Below, piece by piece: positions 8,411 to 16,564 of a stretch of DNA of 64,000 nucleotides; positions within the stretch are counted from its first letter, which is position 1, and each line of letters starts with the position of its first letter. The stretch is from Sphingobium sp. EM0848 (GTDB taxonomy: Bacteria; Pseudomonadota; Alphaproteobacteria; Sphingomonadales; Sphingomonadaceae): assembly GCF_013375555.1 (NCBI RefSeq), contig NZ_JABXWB010000001.1, positions 1,984,001 to 2,048,000 on the forward strand, in the 5' to 3' direction. The position numbers and the translations under genes were made by a program. The notes beneath the pieces were generated by a model. That model made no database searches. It had not been told where the DNA came from and saw only the letters and a list, made by a program, of their open reading frames with translations.

Positions 8411-9193
8411 ATGCATGGATTGGGCAATGACTTTGTCGTGATCGACGCGCGGGATGCCGCGCTCGACATGACGCAGGCGCGTGCGCAGGCCATTGCCGAC
8501 CGCCATGCCGGGATCGGCTGCGACCAGTTGATCCTGATCGGGGATTCCGAGCGCGCCGATGTGTCGATGCGCATCTTCAACAGCGACGGCAGCGAAGTGG
8601 AGGCCTGCGGCAACGCGACCCGCTGCGTGCCCCTGTTCATCGGGCGGGATGTGCTGATCGAGACCAAGGCCGGGCTGCTGGACGCGAAGGGCGTGGACGG
8701 CGGCGCGAGCGTCGACATGGGCGAGCCCCGGCTGGAATGGGACGCGATCCCCCTCTCCTATGCCATGGACACGCTGACCATGCCGGTGAGTTGGGAGGAC
8801 CTCCCCGCGCCGGTCGCGGTCAATGTCGGCAATCCGCATGTGATCTTCTTCTGCGACGATCTGGACGCGGTCGACATTGAGCGGCTAGGACCGCTGATCG
8901 AGACGGACCCGCTGTTCCCGGCGCGGGTGAATGTGAATTTCGCGCAGATTGTTGGCGAGAATCATATCCGCCTGATCGTCTGGGAGCGGGGTGCTGGCCT
9001 GACGCGGGCCTGCGGCACCGGCGCCTGCGCGACGGCGGTCGCGGCGGTACGGCGCAAGCTGGTGAGCGGGCCGACCCGCGTCACCCTGCCCGGTGGCGAT
9101 CTGATGATCGACTGGGCGCCGGGCGGCCATATATTGATGACCGGGCCTGCCACCCATGTCTTTGACGGTGAGGCTGACTGGGCGCGCTTCTGA
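8411..9193 (+). CDS. dapF: diaminopimelate epimerase
   Basis: DapF converts LL- to meso-diaminopimelate for lysine and peptidoglycan synthesis. The protein opens with the family motif MHGLGNDFVVIDARD. Both catalytic cysteines are present, in EACGNATRC (about residue 74) and TRACGTGACATAVA (about residue 203). Length (260 residues) is normal. The start is the first methionine in frame; other family members have only a few residues before it. The stop overlaps the next start as TGATG, so mtaB is coupled to it. Confidence 0.96.
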   Translation: MHGLGNDFVVIDARDAALDMTQARAQAIADRHAGIGCDQLILIGDSERADVSMRIFNSDGSEVEACGNATRCVPLFIGRDVLIETKAGLLDAKGVDGGASVDMGEPRLEWDAIPLSYAMDTLTMPVSWEDLPAPVAVNVGNPHVIFFCDDLDAVDIERLGPLIETDPLFPARVNVNFAQIVGENHIRLIVWERGAGLTRACGTGACATAVAAVRRKLVSGPTRVTLPGGDLMIDWAPGGHILMTGPATHVFDGEADWARF

Positions 9194-10434
9194 TGAGCGG
9201 GCCGCAGATCATCACCTTAGGCTGCCGCCTCAACATCGCGGAGAGCGAGGCGATCCGCGAAATGGCGGGCGGGCAGGATGATCTGATCGTCGTCAATAGC
9301 TGCGCCGTGACGGCGGAAGCGGTGCGCCAGACCCGTCAGGCGATTCGTCGCGCCCGGCGTGACCGGCCAGCAGCCCGAATCATGGTGACAGGCTGCGCGG
9401 CGCAGACCGAGCCTGAGACTTTCGCCGCCATGGCCGAAGTCGATGCGGTGATCGGCAATCGGGAGAAGATGGAGACGGCATCCTTCGCACCAAATGAAGG
9501 CAAGCTCCGCGTCTCCGACATCATGGCCGTGCACGAAACCGCACCGCATATGGCGAGCGCCTTTGCCGAACATGCCCGCGCCTTCCTTGAGGTCCAGAAT
9601 GGCTGCGACCATCGCTGCACCTTCTGCATCATCCCTTATGGCCGGGGGAACAGCCGCTCGGTGCCCGCGGGCGCCGTCATCGAAAAAGCCCGCGAACTGG
9701 TCGACGCCGGATACAAGGAAATCGTCCTGACCGGCGTGGACGTCACCAGCTATGGCCCGGACCTGCCCGGCGCGCCTTCGCTCGGCCTGCTGATCGAGCG
9801 CATCCTGAAAGGCGTGCCCGACCTCCCCCGCCTACGCCTCTCCTCACTCGACAGCGTGGAGATTGACGAGCGCCTCTTCGACCTGCTCGCCCATGAACCG
9901 CGCATGATGCCGCATCTGCATCTTTCGCTTCAGGCAGGCGACGACATGATCCTCAAGCGCATGAAGCGCCGTCATGGCCGCGCCGATGCGATCCGCATCG
10001 TCGAACGCCTCAAGGCCGCCCGCCCGGACATCAGCATCGGCGCCGACATCATCGCCGGTTTCCCGACCGAGGATGAAGCGATGTTCGACAACAGCCTGAA
10101 GCTGGTCGAGGAGTGCGCCATCGTCCACGGCCACATCTTCCCCTATTCGCCGCGCACCGGCACCCCCGCCGCCCGCATGCCGCAGGTCGATCGCGCCACC
10201 ATCAAGGCCCGCGCCGCCCGCCTGCGCTCGGCCTGCGAAGCGCAGCGCGAAAGCTGGCTCCACAGCCTCATCGGGTCGCCGCAATCCGTGCTGGTCGAAC
10301 GCAACGGCCTCTCCGGTCATGCCGAGAATTTCGCCCCGGTGCGTTTCGCCCAGCCGCAATCCCCCTCCTCCATCATCCGCGCGACCATCACGGGCCTTGA
10401 GAATGGCGCGCTGATCGCGCAAGAGGCGGCATAA
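9193..10434 (+). CDS. mtaB: tRNA t6A37 methylthiotransferase MtaB
   Basis: A 413-residue radical-SAM enzyme that adds a methylthio group to t6A37 of tRNA. The N-terminal UPF0004 domain has its three cluster cysteines in LGCRLN, NSCAVT and TGCAAQ. The radical-SAM cysteines are in NGCDHRCTFCIIPYGRG near residue 140. The wording of these motifs fits MtaB rather than MiaB or RimO. It overlaps dapF by one base, a pairing common in alphaproteobacteria, and is followed by a palindromic repeat before ftsY. Confidence 0.93.
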   Translation: MSGPQIITLGCRLNIAESEAIREMAGGQDDLIVVNSCAVTAEAVRQTRQAIRRARRDRPAARIMVTGCAAQTEPETFAAMAEVDAVIGNREKMETASFAPNEGKLRVSDIMAVHETAPHMASAFAEHARAFLEVQNGCDHRCTFCIIPYGRGNSRSVPAGAVIEKARELVDAGYKEIVLTGVDVTSYGPDLPGAPSLGLLIERILKGVPDLPRLRLSSLDSVEIDERLFDLLAHEPRMMPHLHLSLQAGDDMILKRMKRRHGRADAIRIVERLKAARPDISIGADIIAGFPTEDEAMFDNSLKLVEECAIVHGHIFPYSPRTGTPAARMPQVDRATIKARAARLRSACEAQRESWLHSLIGSPQSVLVERNGLSGHAENFAPVRFAQPQSPSSIIRATITGLENGALIAQEAA

Positions 10435-10454
10435 ATGGGATTTCCATTTCCCTT

Positions 10455-10541
10455 GTCATTCCCGCGCAGGCGGGAATCCATCTCCGGCGCAAGCAGTTAC
10501 GGATATGGTTGGAGATGGATTCCCGCCTTCGCGGGAATGAC
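10455..10541. repeat. REP-like palindromic element
   Basis: Two 31-bp arms (10455-10485 and 10511-10541) are reverse complements with 30 of 31 positions matching, separated by 25 bp. Each arm holds GTCATTCCCGCG...GCGGGAATCC, a sequence familiar as a dispersed intergenic repeat in many proteobacteria. The right arm ends 11 bp before the ftsY ATG, in the place where a ribosome site would be expected. Confidence 0.9.
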
Positions 10542-10552
10542 GGTATTAAATA

Positions 10553-11485
10553 ATGGCTGAAACATCCTGGCGCGATCGCCTCTTCGGCGGCCTCAAGCGC
10601 ACTTCCGACAGACTCGGCGAGAATCTCACCGGCCTCTTCACCAAGGCCGCGCTCGACGAACAGACTTTGGACGAGATCGAGGAAGCGCTGATCGTCAGCG
10701 ACCTTGGCCCCGCCATGGCTGCCCGCGTGCGCGACCGCCTGTCCGAAGGCCGCTACAACCGCGAACTGACCGAGGAATATCTGCGCGAGATCATCGCGGA
10801 GGAGATCGAGAAGGTCCTCGCCCCCGTCGCCCGCCCGCTGGAGATCGAGGCCTTCCCCCGCCCGCAGGTCATCCTTGTCATCGGCGTCAACGGCTCCGGC
10901 AAGACCACCACCATCGCCAAGCTCGCCAACCTCTTCCTCGAACAGGATTATGGCGTGATGCTGGCGGCCGGCGACACGTTCCGCGCCGCCGCCATCGGGC
11001 AATTGAAGGTCTGGGCCGAACGGCTGGGCATCCCCATCGTCGCGGGCAAGGAAGGCGGCGACGCGGCGGGCATCGTCTTCGATGCGGTGAAGCAGGCCAC
11101 CGCCACCGGCATCGACGTGCTGATCGTGGACACGGCGGGCCGCCTTCAGAACAAGACCGAGCTGATGGACGAGCTGGCGAAGATTCGCCGCGTCCTCGGC
11201 CGGTTGAACCCGGCGGCGCCGCATGACGTTGTTCTGGTGCTGGATGCTACCACAGGACAGAATGCGTTGAGCCAGATCGAGGTGTTCAAGGAATTTGCGC
11301 AGGTGACGGGCCTGGTCATGACCAAGCTGGACGGCACGGCGCGCGGCGGCGTGCTGGTCGCGGCGGCGGAAAAATATCGCCTGCCCATCCATGCCATCGG
11401 CGTGGGGGAGAAGATCGCGGACCTGCGCCCCTTCGATCCGGGCGACATGGCGCGCGCCATTGCAGGAACCGCTTATGCCCGCTGA
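10553..11485 (+). CDS. ftsY: signal recognition particle receptor FtsY
   Basis: A 310-residue membrane-associated GTPase that receives Ffh-ribosome complexes. The N domain covers residues 1-95, then the G domain has GVNGSGKTTTIAKLAN (P loop near residue 107), the AAGDTFRAAA motif, DTAGRLQNK and TKLDGTARGG. It lacks the long acidic N-terminal A domain of the E. coli protein, as is common in alphaproteobacteria. The ATG at 10553 has no Shine-Dalgarno sequence because a palindromic repeat abuts it. Its end overlaps yciB by 11 bp. Confidence 0.97.
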   Translation: MAETSWRDRLFGGLKRTSDRLGENLTGLFTKAALDEQTLDEIEEALIVSDLGPAMAARVRDRLSEGRYNRELTEEYLREIIAEEIEKVLAPVARPLEIEAFPRPQVILVIGVNGSGKTTTIAKLANLFLEQDYGVMLAAGDTFRAAAIGQLKVWAERLGIPIVAGKEGGDAAGIVFDAVKQATATGIDVLIVDTAGRLQNKTELMDELAKIRRVLGRLNPAAPHDVVLVLDATTGQNALSQIEVFKEFAQVTGLVMTKLDGTARGGVLVAAAEKYRLPIHAIGVGEKIADLRPFDPGDMARAIAGTAYAR

Positions 11486-12128
11486 CGCCAAGAAACCCGC
11501 CCATGGCGGCAATTTGAGCCTCGCGCTCGATTTCGGTCCGCTGCTGGTCTTTTTCCTGAGCTACAAGGGCGCGGGCTGGCTCTGGGGGCCGGGCAATCCG
11601 ATCACCGCCATGACCTTCGGCACCGCCGCCTTCATGGCCGCGATCGTCATCGCCGTCATCATCTCCAAGGTGAAGCTGGGCCGCGTGTCCCCCATGCTGT
11701 GGCTCTCCGCGCTGCTGATCCTCTTTTTCGGCGGCCTCACCATCTATTTCCGCGACCAGAGCTTCATCCAGATCAAGCCGACCATCATCTACGCCTTCTT
11801 CGCGCTGATGCTGTTCGCCGGGCTGATGCGGGGCAAGCCGCTGCTCAAATATCTGCTTCAGGCCGCCTATGACGGGCTGACGGAGGAAGGCTGGCGCAAA
11901 TTGTCGCGCAACTGGGCCTTTTTCTTCGTCTTCATGGCCGTTGCCAATGAAGTGATGCGCCGGACGATGAGCTTCGACGGCTGGCTGGCGGTCAAGGTCT
12001 GGGGCGTGACCATCGTGTCGGTCGTCTTTGCGGGCGCCAATATCCCGATGCTGATGCGCCACGGCCTCACCCTTGGGGACAAGCTCGACAGTGAAGAGAT
12101 TGGCGAAACCACCCCGCCCCAAGGCTGA
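11475..12128 (+). CDS. yciB: inner membrane septation protein A (YciB/IspZ)
   Basis: A 217-residue membrane protein with about six helices. The signature LDFGPLLVFFLSYK appears near residue 18, with IQIKPTIIYAFFALML and the late WAFFFVFMAVANEVMRR blocks of the family. YciB helps cell envelope and septum integrity at the inner membrane; its molecular activity is unknown. The start is the ATG at 11475, inside the last codons of ftsY (11-bp overlap), which gives the standard N-terminus. The tail is longer than in E. coli by some 30 residues. Confidence 0.93.
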   Translation: MPADAKKPAHGGNLSLALDFGPLLVFFLSYKGAGWLWGPGNPITAMTFGTAAFMAAIVIAVIISKVKLGRVSPMLWLSALLILFFGGLTIYFRDQSFIQIKPTIIYAFFALMLFAGLMRGKPLLKYLLQAAYDGLTEEGWRKLSRNWAFFFVFMAVANEVMRRTMSFDGWLAVKVWGVTIVSVVFAGANIPMLMRHGLTLGDKLDSEEIGETTPPQG

Positions 12129-12313
12129 ATCCAGCGCTGAATCCGGCCCCATTGCTGAGATCGTTTCGCAATAGGCACATATCTGTTTCCATGAGCCTTT
12201 GGGGCGCATATGGGAAAGGCGCGGCGGCGTCCACGCCCCGACAGGACCATTGAACCAACTGGCCGCGCCATCCGTTGTGCGGCCGTCGACCCATGAACCC
12301 GAGGAGTTCTGCC

Positions 12314-12928
12314 ATGGCCTTTGTTCTTCCCGATCTGCCCTATGCCAAGGATGCATTTGGCGACATTCTTTCCGCCGAAACCTTCGACTATCATCATGGC
12401 AAGCATCACAATGCCTATGTGGTGAAGGCCAATGAACTGGTCGCCGCCGACGCCTCGCTTCAGGGCAAGTCGCTGGTCGAGCTGATCGAGTCGAGCAAGG
12501 GCGGCCTCTTCAACCAGGTCGGCCAGATCTGGAACCACACTTTCTACTGGAAGTCGCTCTCGCCCGCGAAGACGGCGCCCAGCGGCGACCTGCTGGCCAA
12601 GATCAACGAGGCTTTCGGATCGGTCGACGCGCTGGTCGAAAAGCTGAAGGCGGAGGCCGTGGGCCACTTCGCCAGCGGCTGGGCCGCGCTGATCCTGAAG
12701 GACGGCAAGCTCGAAGTCACCAGCTATCATGACGCCGACACGCCGGTCGCGCATGAAGGCCACGCGCCGCTGCTGATCCTCGATGTGTGGGAACATGCTT
12801 ATTATATCGATTATCGCAACGCCCGCCCGAACTATGCCGACCGCATCCTGAAGGAAGCGATCAACTGGGACTTCGCCGCCCAGAATCTGGACGGTCAGGG
12901 CGTCAGCCGCGCCGACCAGCCGGCCTGA
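12314..12928 (+). CDS. sodB: superoxide dismutase, Fe/Mn type
   Basis: A 204-residue enzyme that dismutates superoxide. Metal ligands are in YHHGKHHNAYV (first His), IWNHTFYW (second His) and LDVWEHAYYIDY (Asp and His). The QNL/GWAALI region and the glutamine pattern suggest the iron type. The ATG at 12314 follows GAGGAG. The 185 bp upstream hold no gene; a 6-bp stem (GGCCGC/GCGGCC, 12261-12284) lies in the leader. A strong hairpin follows the stop, so sodB is probably a single-gene unit. Confidence 0.97.
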   Translation: MAFVLPDLPYAKDAFGDILSAETFDYHHGKHHNAYVVKANELVAADASLQGKSLVELIESSKGGLFNQVGQIWNHTFYWKSLSPAKTAPSGDLLAKINEAFGSVDALVEKLKAEAVGHFASGWAALILKDGKLEVTSYHDADTPVAHEGHAPLLILDVWEHAYYIDYRNARPNYADRILKEAINWDFAAQNLDGQGVSRADQPA

Positions 12929-12936
12929 TCGGCAGG

Positions 12937-12971
12937 AACCGCCCACCGCTCCGCATGAGCGGTGGGCGGTT
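12937..12971 (+). terminator. sodB terminator hairpin
   Basis: A perfect 15-bp stem (AACCGCCCACCGCTC and its complement) with a 5-base loop begins 9 bp after the sodB stop. No T run follows, so release may be Rho-assisted or the hairpin may protect the message end. Confidence 0.7.
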
Positions 12972-13054
12972 CGCCCAAGCCGTTGCGAAGACGGAACAAC
13001 TGTTTCTTAACCCGGCCATTGGACAATGGTCCACGGGGACGGGGGAAACAGTGT

Positions 13055-13492
13055 ATGAACCTCGACGAATTGCAAAGACAGCATGTCGAGATCGAGGCCT
13101 TGGCAGCCCGGTTCCGACAGGCGATTGCGGATGACAGCAGCCCGCAAAGGCTGGGCACGCTGCGCTGGCAATTCGCGCGGCAACTGATGGCGCATCTGGC
13201 GCTGGAAGACCGGATTCTCTACCCCAATATGCAGCGGCACACCCATGCCCGGCTGCGCGATACGGCGGCGCGACTCGAAATCGAAATGGCCCCCATCGCC
13301 CAACGCTTTTCCACCTATATGTCCCGCTGGAGCGACGATCGGATTGCGCGGGAATGGCCGGATTTCTGCCGCGAAAGTCGGGACATGCTCGGCCTCGTCC
13401 TCAATCGCATCGAGAAGGAAGAACGGCTGCTGATGCCGCTGCTCACCGAGGCCAGACTGATCGAATCGCCGCGCATCAGGCTGGCGGGTTGA
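13055..13492 (+). CDS. hemerythrin HHE cation-binding domain protein
   Basis: A 145-residue four-helix protein. Metal-ligand candidates follow the HHE pattern: QRQHVEIEAL (His10, Glu), MAHLALEDRILYPNMQRH (His and Glu in the second helix) and the late EKEERLLMPLLTEA. Bacterial proteins of this type bind a di-iron centre that senses or carries O2 or NO, or repairs iron-sulphur clusters. The start is the ATG at 13055, preceded by a GGGG run. It lies just after sodB and ends 17 bp inside a convergent [2Fe-2S] gene, so an oxidative-stress role is a fair inference. Confidence 0.82.
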   Translation: MNLDELQRQHVEIEALAARFRQAIADDSSPQRLGTLRWQFARQLMAHLALEDRILYPNMQRHTHARLRDTAARLEIEMAPIAQRFSTYMSRWSDDRIAREWPDFCRESRDMLGLVLNRIEKEERLLMPLLTEARLIESPRIRLAG

Positions 13493-13805
13493 GATTCGCT
13501 TTCGTCAGGATCAGGTCCAGCGCCCCGGACAGTTCATCCAGATCGGCGCCCGGCCGCACCAGCAACCAGTCACGGGCCTGCGCGCCGTTGACGACCGTCA
13601 CCGCGCCCTTGGGACAGACGCCAAGGCAGTTGACCTCGATAATGCCCGCCGAAGCCTTGCGCCCCTTCTTCAACGACAGATGGCGGCGTAACGCCTTGGC
13701 CAGCCGCTCCTCGCCATCGCGGCCAAAACCACCATCGAGCTTTTTCGAACATTTGCGGCAGACGAGCACCACATGATCCCAATTCGAACGGACCAGATGC
13801 TTCAA
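13476..13805 (-). CDS. thioredoxin-like [2Fe-2S] ferredoxin domain protein
   Basis: A 109-residue protein with four candidate cluster cysteines in LVCRKCSKK (residues about 16-19) and NCLGVCPKGAVTVVNG (about 59-63), the pattern of thioredoxin-fold [2Fe-2S] proteins. It could pass electrons or sense redox state. The start is read as a TTG at 13805, overlapping the stop of the upstream J-domain gene as TTGA, so translation is probably coupled. Its 3' end overlaps the convergent hemerythrin gene by 17 bp. Confidence 0.8.
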   Translation of the reverse strand: MKHLVRSNWDHVVLVCRKCSKKLDGGFGRDGEERLAKALRRHLSLKKGRKASAGIIEVNCLGVCPKGAVTVVNGAQARDWLLVRPGADLDELSGALDLILTKANLNPPA

Positions 13806-14350
13806 CCGGCATGCTCCCGCGGTTTCCAGGTCCGGCGTTCCTCGGCCGCACGCAGCACTTCATAGGCGGCCTGGATCGTCTGGAAACGGATAGCGGCCTG
13901 CGCGTCGCCCGGCTTCACATCGGGGTGATATTCCTTGGCGAGGCGGCGCCAGCTCTTCTTCACCGCTTCGAAATCCGCGTCATCCTCAAGGTCCAGCGCC
14001 TTCAGCGCATGCAGTTCATCGCGCGATCGGCTGCCATCGCCAGGACCGCCCCAGCCATGATAGGCGCTGTTCTGATATCCGCCCGCGTCGCGACGCTCGG
14101 CATGTTCGCGCTGCTCGCGCTCCTCCCGGTCGAGGCCCTGAAAATAGTCCCAATTGCGGTTATATTCCGCCGCATGATCGGTACAGAAATACCAGCGTTC
14201 CCGGCTGTTGGGCGATTTGGGCGCGGGGCAGTCACCGGGCTTGTCACAGCCATGCCGATCGCACAGACGCACCTGTTGCGCCTCACGCGATGCGCCATAG
14301 CTGCGCCAGCGGGGAAAGCCCCAGTCATTTGATCGGCTGCTTCTTGCCAT
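13802..14350 (-). CDS. J-domain (DnaJ-like) protein
   Basis: A 182-residue protein with a C-terminal J domain at about residues 112-170; the HPD motif that stimulates DnaK is in KEYHPDVKPGD. The N-terminal half has cysteine and histidine clusters (LCDRHGCDKPGDCPAPKS, WYFCTDHAAEYN), which suggest a small zinc site, followed by a charged linker. This is not DnaJ itself, as the G/F region and CRR zinc fingers are missing. The gene probably shares a message with the [2Fe-2S] gene after it. Confidence 0.88.
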   Translation of the reverse strand: MARSSRSNDWGFPRWRSYGASREAQQVRLCDRHGCDKPGDCPAPKSPNSRERWYFCTDHAAEYNRNWDYFQGLDREEREQREHAERRDAGGYQNSAYHGWGGPGDGSRSRDELHALKALDLEDDADFEAVKKSWRRLAKEYHPDVKPGDAQAAIRFQTIQAAYEVLRAAEERRTWKPREHAG

Positions 14351-14418
14351 CGTTCCAAATTAGGCAAGCCGCAGGCGGAAAGCCACCCCGGCGGGCCATG
14401 AAATTGCTGTCACTTCAA

Positions 14419-14806
14419 TGCCAGAGGGCCTGTAAGCCGGGTTCTGTCCTTCCCCGAAAGGAAGTGGCGACCATTCCTCTAGGGACCGGATTGCTCCGGT
14501 CCTCAAGCAACCAACCCGGGCGGTCTCAGCCGAAACAGGCCTAGCAGTCGAGCTGCGCGCCGCCCCTATTCGGTCTTGCTCCCGGTGGGGTTTACCGTGC
14601 CGCCTTCCGTTGCCGGAGACGCGGTGCGCTCTTACCGCACCCTTTCAATTTCGCGGGGCCGAAACCTTCGCGACCTGCTTTCTGTTGCACTGTCCCTTGG
14701 ATCACTCCAGCCGGCCGTTAGCCGGCACCGTTATTTCGTGGAGCCCGGACTTTCCTCGCCGTGGAAGTTACCCGCCACGCCGCGGCCGCCCGGCCCTCTG
14801 GCAGGG
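14419..14806 (-). ncRNA. rnpB: RNase P RNA, bacterial type A
   Basis: The RNA subunit of RNase P, which trims the 5' leader from tRNA precursors. On the minus strand the 5' region has the conserved GAGGAAAGTCCGGGCTCC block, then ACAGAAA (P/J regions), a long P12-type arm, GACCG and finally AGAACCCGGCTTACAG near the 3' end. The terminal CCAGAGGGCC and GGCCCTCTGG segments pair to close P1. The ends are estimated from that pairing to within a few bases. Length, near 388 nt, is normal. Confidence 0.96.
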
Positions 14807-14809
14807 GCG

Positions 14810-14838
14810 CCTATACACGGGGGCAAGGCCCCCGTCAT
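14810..14838 (-). promoter_or_regulatory. candidate rnpB promoter, overlapping a hairpin
   Basis: On the minus strand ATGACG (14833-14838) and TATAGG (14810-14815) stand 17 bp apart, a few bases before the RNA's 5' end. An 8-bp stem, ACGGGGGC/GCCCCCGT (14817-14835), fills the spacer and lies just after the amidase stop, so it may double as that gene's terminator. Confidence 0.4.
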
Positions 14839-14843
14839 CCCGC

Positions 14844-15542
14844 TTAATCGTCTCCGCGAGGTTTCGGCAGCAGCAAGGCGAGCAAAATCGCCCGACATTC
14901 GCCATCGATGATCCCGTCGATCAGTTCGGGGCGGAAGCGCCGCTGGAACGCGACCACCGCCGCCTGCGGTTCGGCAATGTCATAGCCGAAGCGCTCCAGC
15001 GCCAGCATGAATCCGCCGTCGCTCCAATGCGGGTCCATCAGATTCTTGGTCGGACGCGGCAAAGCCAGCCGCAGCCGGGCAAGCTGCCCCCAGGGGAAAA
15101 GCTCGCCGGGGTCCTGCTTGCGCGCGGGGGCGACATCGCTATGCCCGACAATATTGCCCCGCGTGATCTTGTGGCGCTGGACGATCTGGTGGATCAGCGG
15201 GATCAGCGACCCCATCTGCGCATCCGGGAAGGGCCGATAGCCCCATTCATGGCCCGGATTGACGATCTCTATGCCGATGCTGGCCGAATTGATGTCGTCA
15301 ATCCCCCGCCAATGCGCGCGGCCGGCATGCCAGGCGCGCTTGTCCTCATCGACCATGCGGATGACCTGCCCATCCTCGGTCACGACATAATGGGCGGACA
15401 CCTTCGATTCCGGGCTGGCGAGCCAGTTGATCGCGGTCGCCGCATCCACCATTCCGGTATAGTGCAGCACCAGCATCGATATGGGCAGGCTTCGCTCGTC
15501 GAAATTGGGTGACGGCGTATCGATCATCGGAAAGTCGGTCAT
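14844..15542 (-). CDS. N-acetylmuramoyl-L-alanine amidase, AmpD/AmiD-like
   Basis: A 232-residue Amidase_2 zinc enzyme that cuts the bond between N-acetylmuramic acid and the stem peptide. Zinc-ligand and catalytic motifs are MLVLHYTGM (His), WHAGRAHWRG, SIGIEIVNPGHE and GHSDVAPARKQDPG (His and Asp). A C-terminal stretch from about residue 180 resembles a small peptidoglycan-binding domain (ALERFGYD...AVVAFQRRFRPE). No signal peptide is visible, which favours a cytoplasmic role in wall recycling, but N-terminal processing cannot be ruled out. It lies just before rnpB on the same strand. Confidence 0.9.
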   Translation of the reverse strand: MTDFPMIDTPSPNFDERSLPISMLVLHYTGMVDAATAINWLASPESKVSAHYVVTEDGQVIRMVDEDKRAWHAGRAHWRGIDDINSASIGIEIVNPGHEWGYRPFPDAQMGSLIPLIHQIVQRHKITRGNIVGHSDVAPARKQDPGELFPWGQLARLRLALPRPTKNLMDPHWSDGGFMLALERFGYDIAEPQAAVVAFQRRFRPELIDGIIDGECRAILLALLLPKPRGDD

Positions 15543-15667
15543 TGCGAAAGGCCAGTCACCCGCACTCGTCTATCCTCGGCTACCGGCAGAACATGGCCGA
15601 CAGCGCCGGCTCAATCAAGCGCGCCGACCTGTAAAAATCATCATGGACCAGATCGGGAAGAGAAAGA

Positions 15668-16564
15668 TCAGAGCGCCCGGCGGAGTGAAGCTTCGGCCTG
15701 TACGGGCGCCTCGATCCGTCGGCCGTAGCTGCCGCGAAATTCGGGATGCGGCGCGAAATCATCGCCATGGCCGATCACCGTTTCGCCCGCACCCAGCAGC
15801 AGGACGGAGCGCGCATGACTGTGCGTGGCCAGCAGACGCAGGACCCTCTGACGGCGCTCCGGCGTAAAATAGAGCAGCACATTGCGGCAGAGCAGAAGAT
15901 CATATTCGCCCGTGGGCGCGCGGTGATCGAACAGATTATCGGTCCGGAAATCGATCATCTGCCGCAACGTGGGGTTGACGCACCAATCGTCCCCCGACGG
16001 TTCGAACCATTTGATGAGATCGCCGACCGCCAGTCCGCGCTGCACATCCATCTGGGTGAAAATGCCCGCCTTCGCCTGATCTATGGCGGCGGTGGAAATA
16101 TCCGTCGCCAATATCTCGATCTTCCAGCCGCGCCAGCGCGCCATGTCATTGCTTAGCTGGATCGCGATCGAATAAGCCTCCTGCCCCGTCGAGCAGCCCG
16201 CGCTCCAGATGCGCAGCGTCCGGTCGGTCCGCCGCGCATGAATTTGCGGCAGGATCTGACGATGGATCATGTCGAAAATCTGGAGATCGCGGAAAAAGCT
16301 GCTCTCATTGTTGAGCAGCGCATTGACCACCGCCCCTTCCAGCGCCGCGTCCTTGCGCGTGATCAATCGCGCGGCCAGGGCATCCATATCCGGCAAGCCA
16401 TGGCTGCGCAGCACGGGCTTCAGCGCCGTTTCCATCCGCCAGGCGCGATTTTCCGAAAGGATCTGCCCGGTGCGCGCTTCCAGCAGGCCCGACAGGATGC
16501 GGGCGGCGCTGGATGAAGAGGAAGAATTGGAAGCAGCCGAACCGGACGAGGGAGACAATGCCAT
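15668..16564 (-). CDS. cheR: chemotaxis protein methyltransferase CheR
   Basis: A 298-residue enzyme that methylates glutamates of chemoreceptors using S-adenosylmethionine. An N-terminal helical domain (about 20-90, with NNESSFFRDLQIF) precedes the SAM-binding domain, whose motif WSAGCSTGQEAYSIA is near residue 120; LLLCRNVLLYFTPERRQ is the later conserved block. The first 20 residues are a Ser/Ala run. It overlaps cheB by one base (TGATG) and is the last gene of the minus-strand chemotaxis operon. About 100 bp without recognisable features separate it from the amidase gene. Confidence 0.95.
   Translation of the reverse strand: MALSPSSGSAASNSSSSSSAARILSGLLEARTGQILSENRAWRMETALKPVLRSHGLPDMDALAARLITRKDAALEGAVVNALLNNESSFFRDLQIFDMIHRQILPQIHARRTDRTLRIWSAGCSTGQEAYSIAIQLSNDMARWRGWKIEILATDISTAAIDQAKAGIFTQMDVQRGLAVGDLIKWFEPSGDDWCVNPTLRQMIDFRTDNLFDHRAPTGEYDLLLCRNVLLYFTPERRQRVLRLLATHSHARSVLLLGAGETVIGHGDDFAPHPEFRGSYGRRIEAPVQAEASLRRAL

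Noticed and set aside
10388..11512. 374-codon frame opposite ftsY running through the repeat
   Set aside because: It contains the translated palindromic repeat and mirrors ftsY; no independent support.
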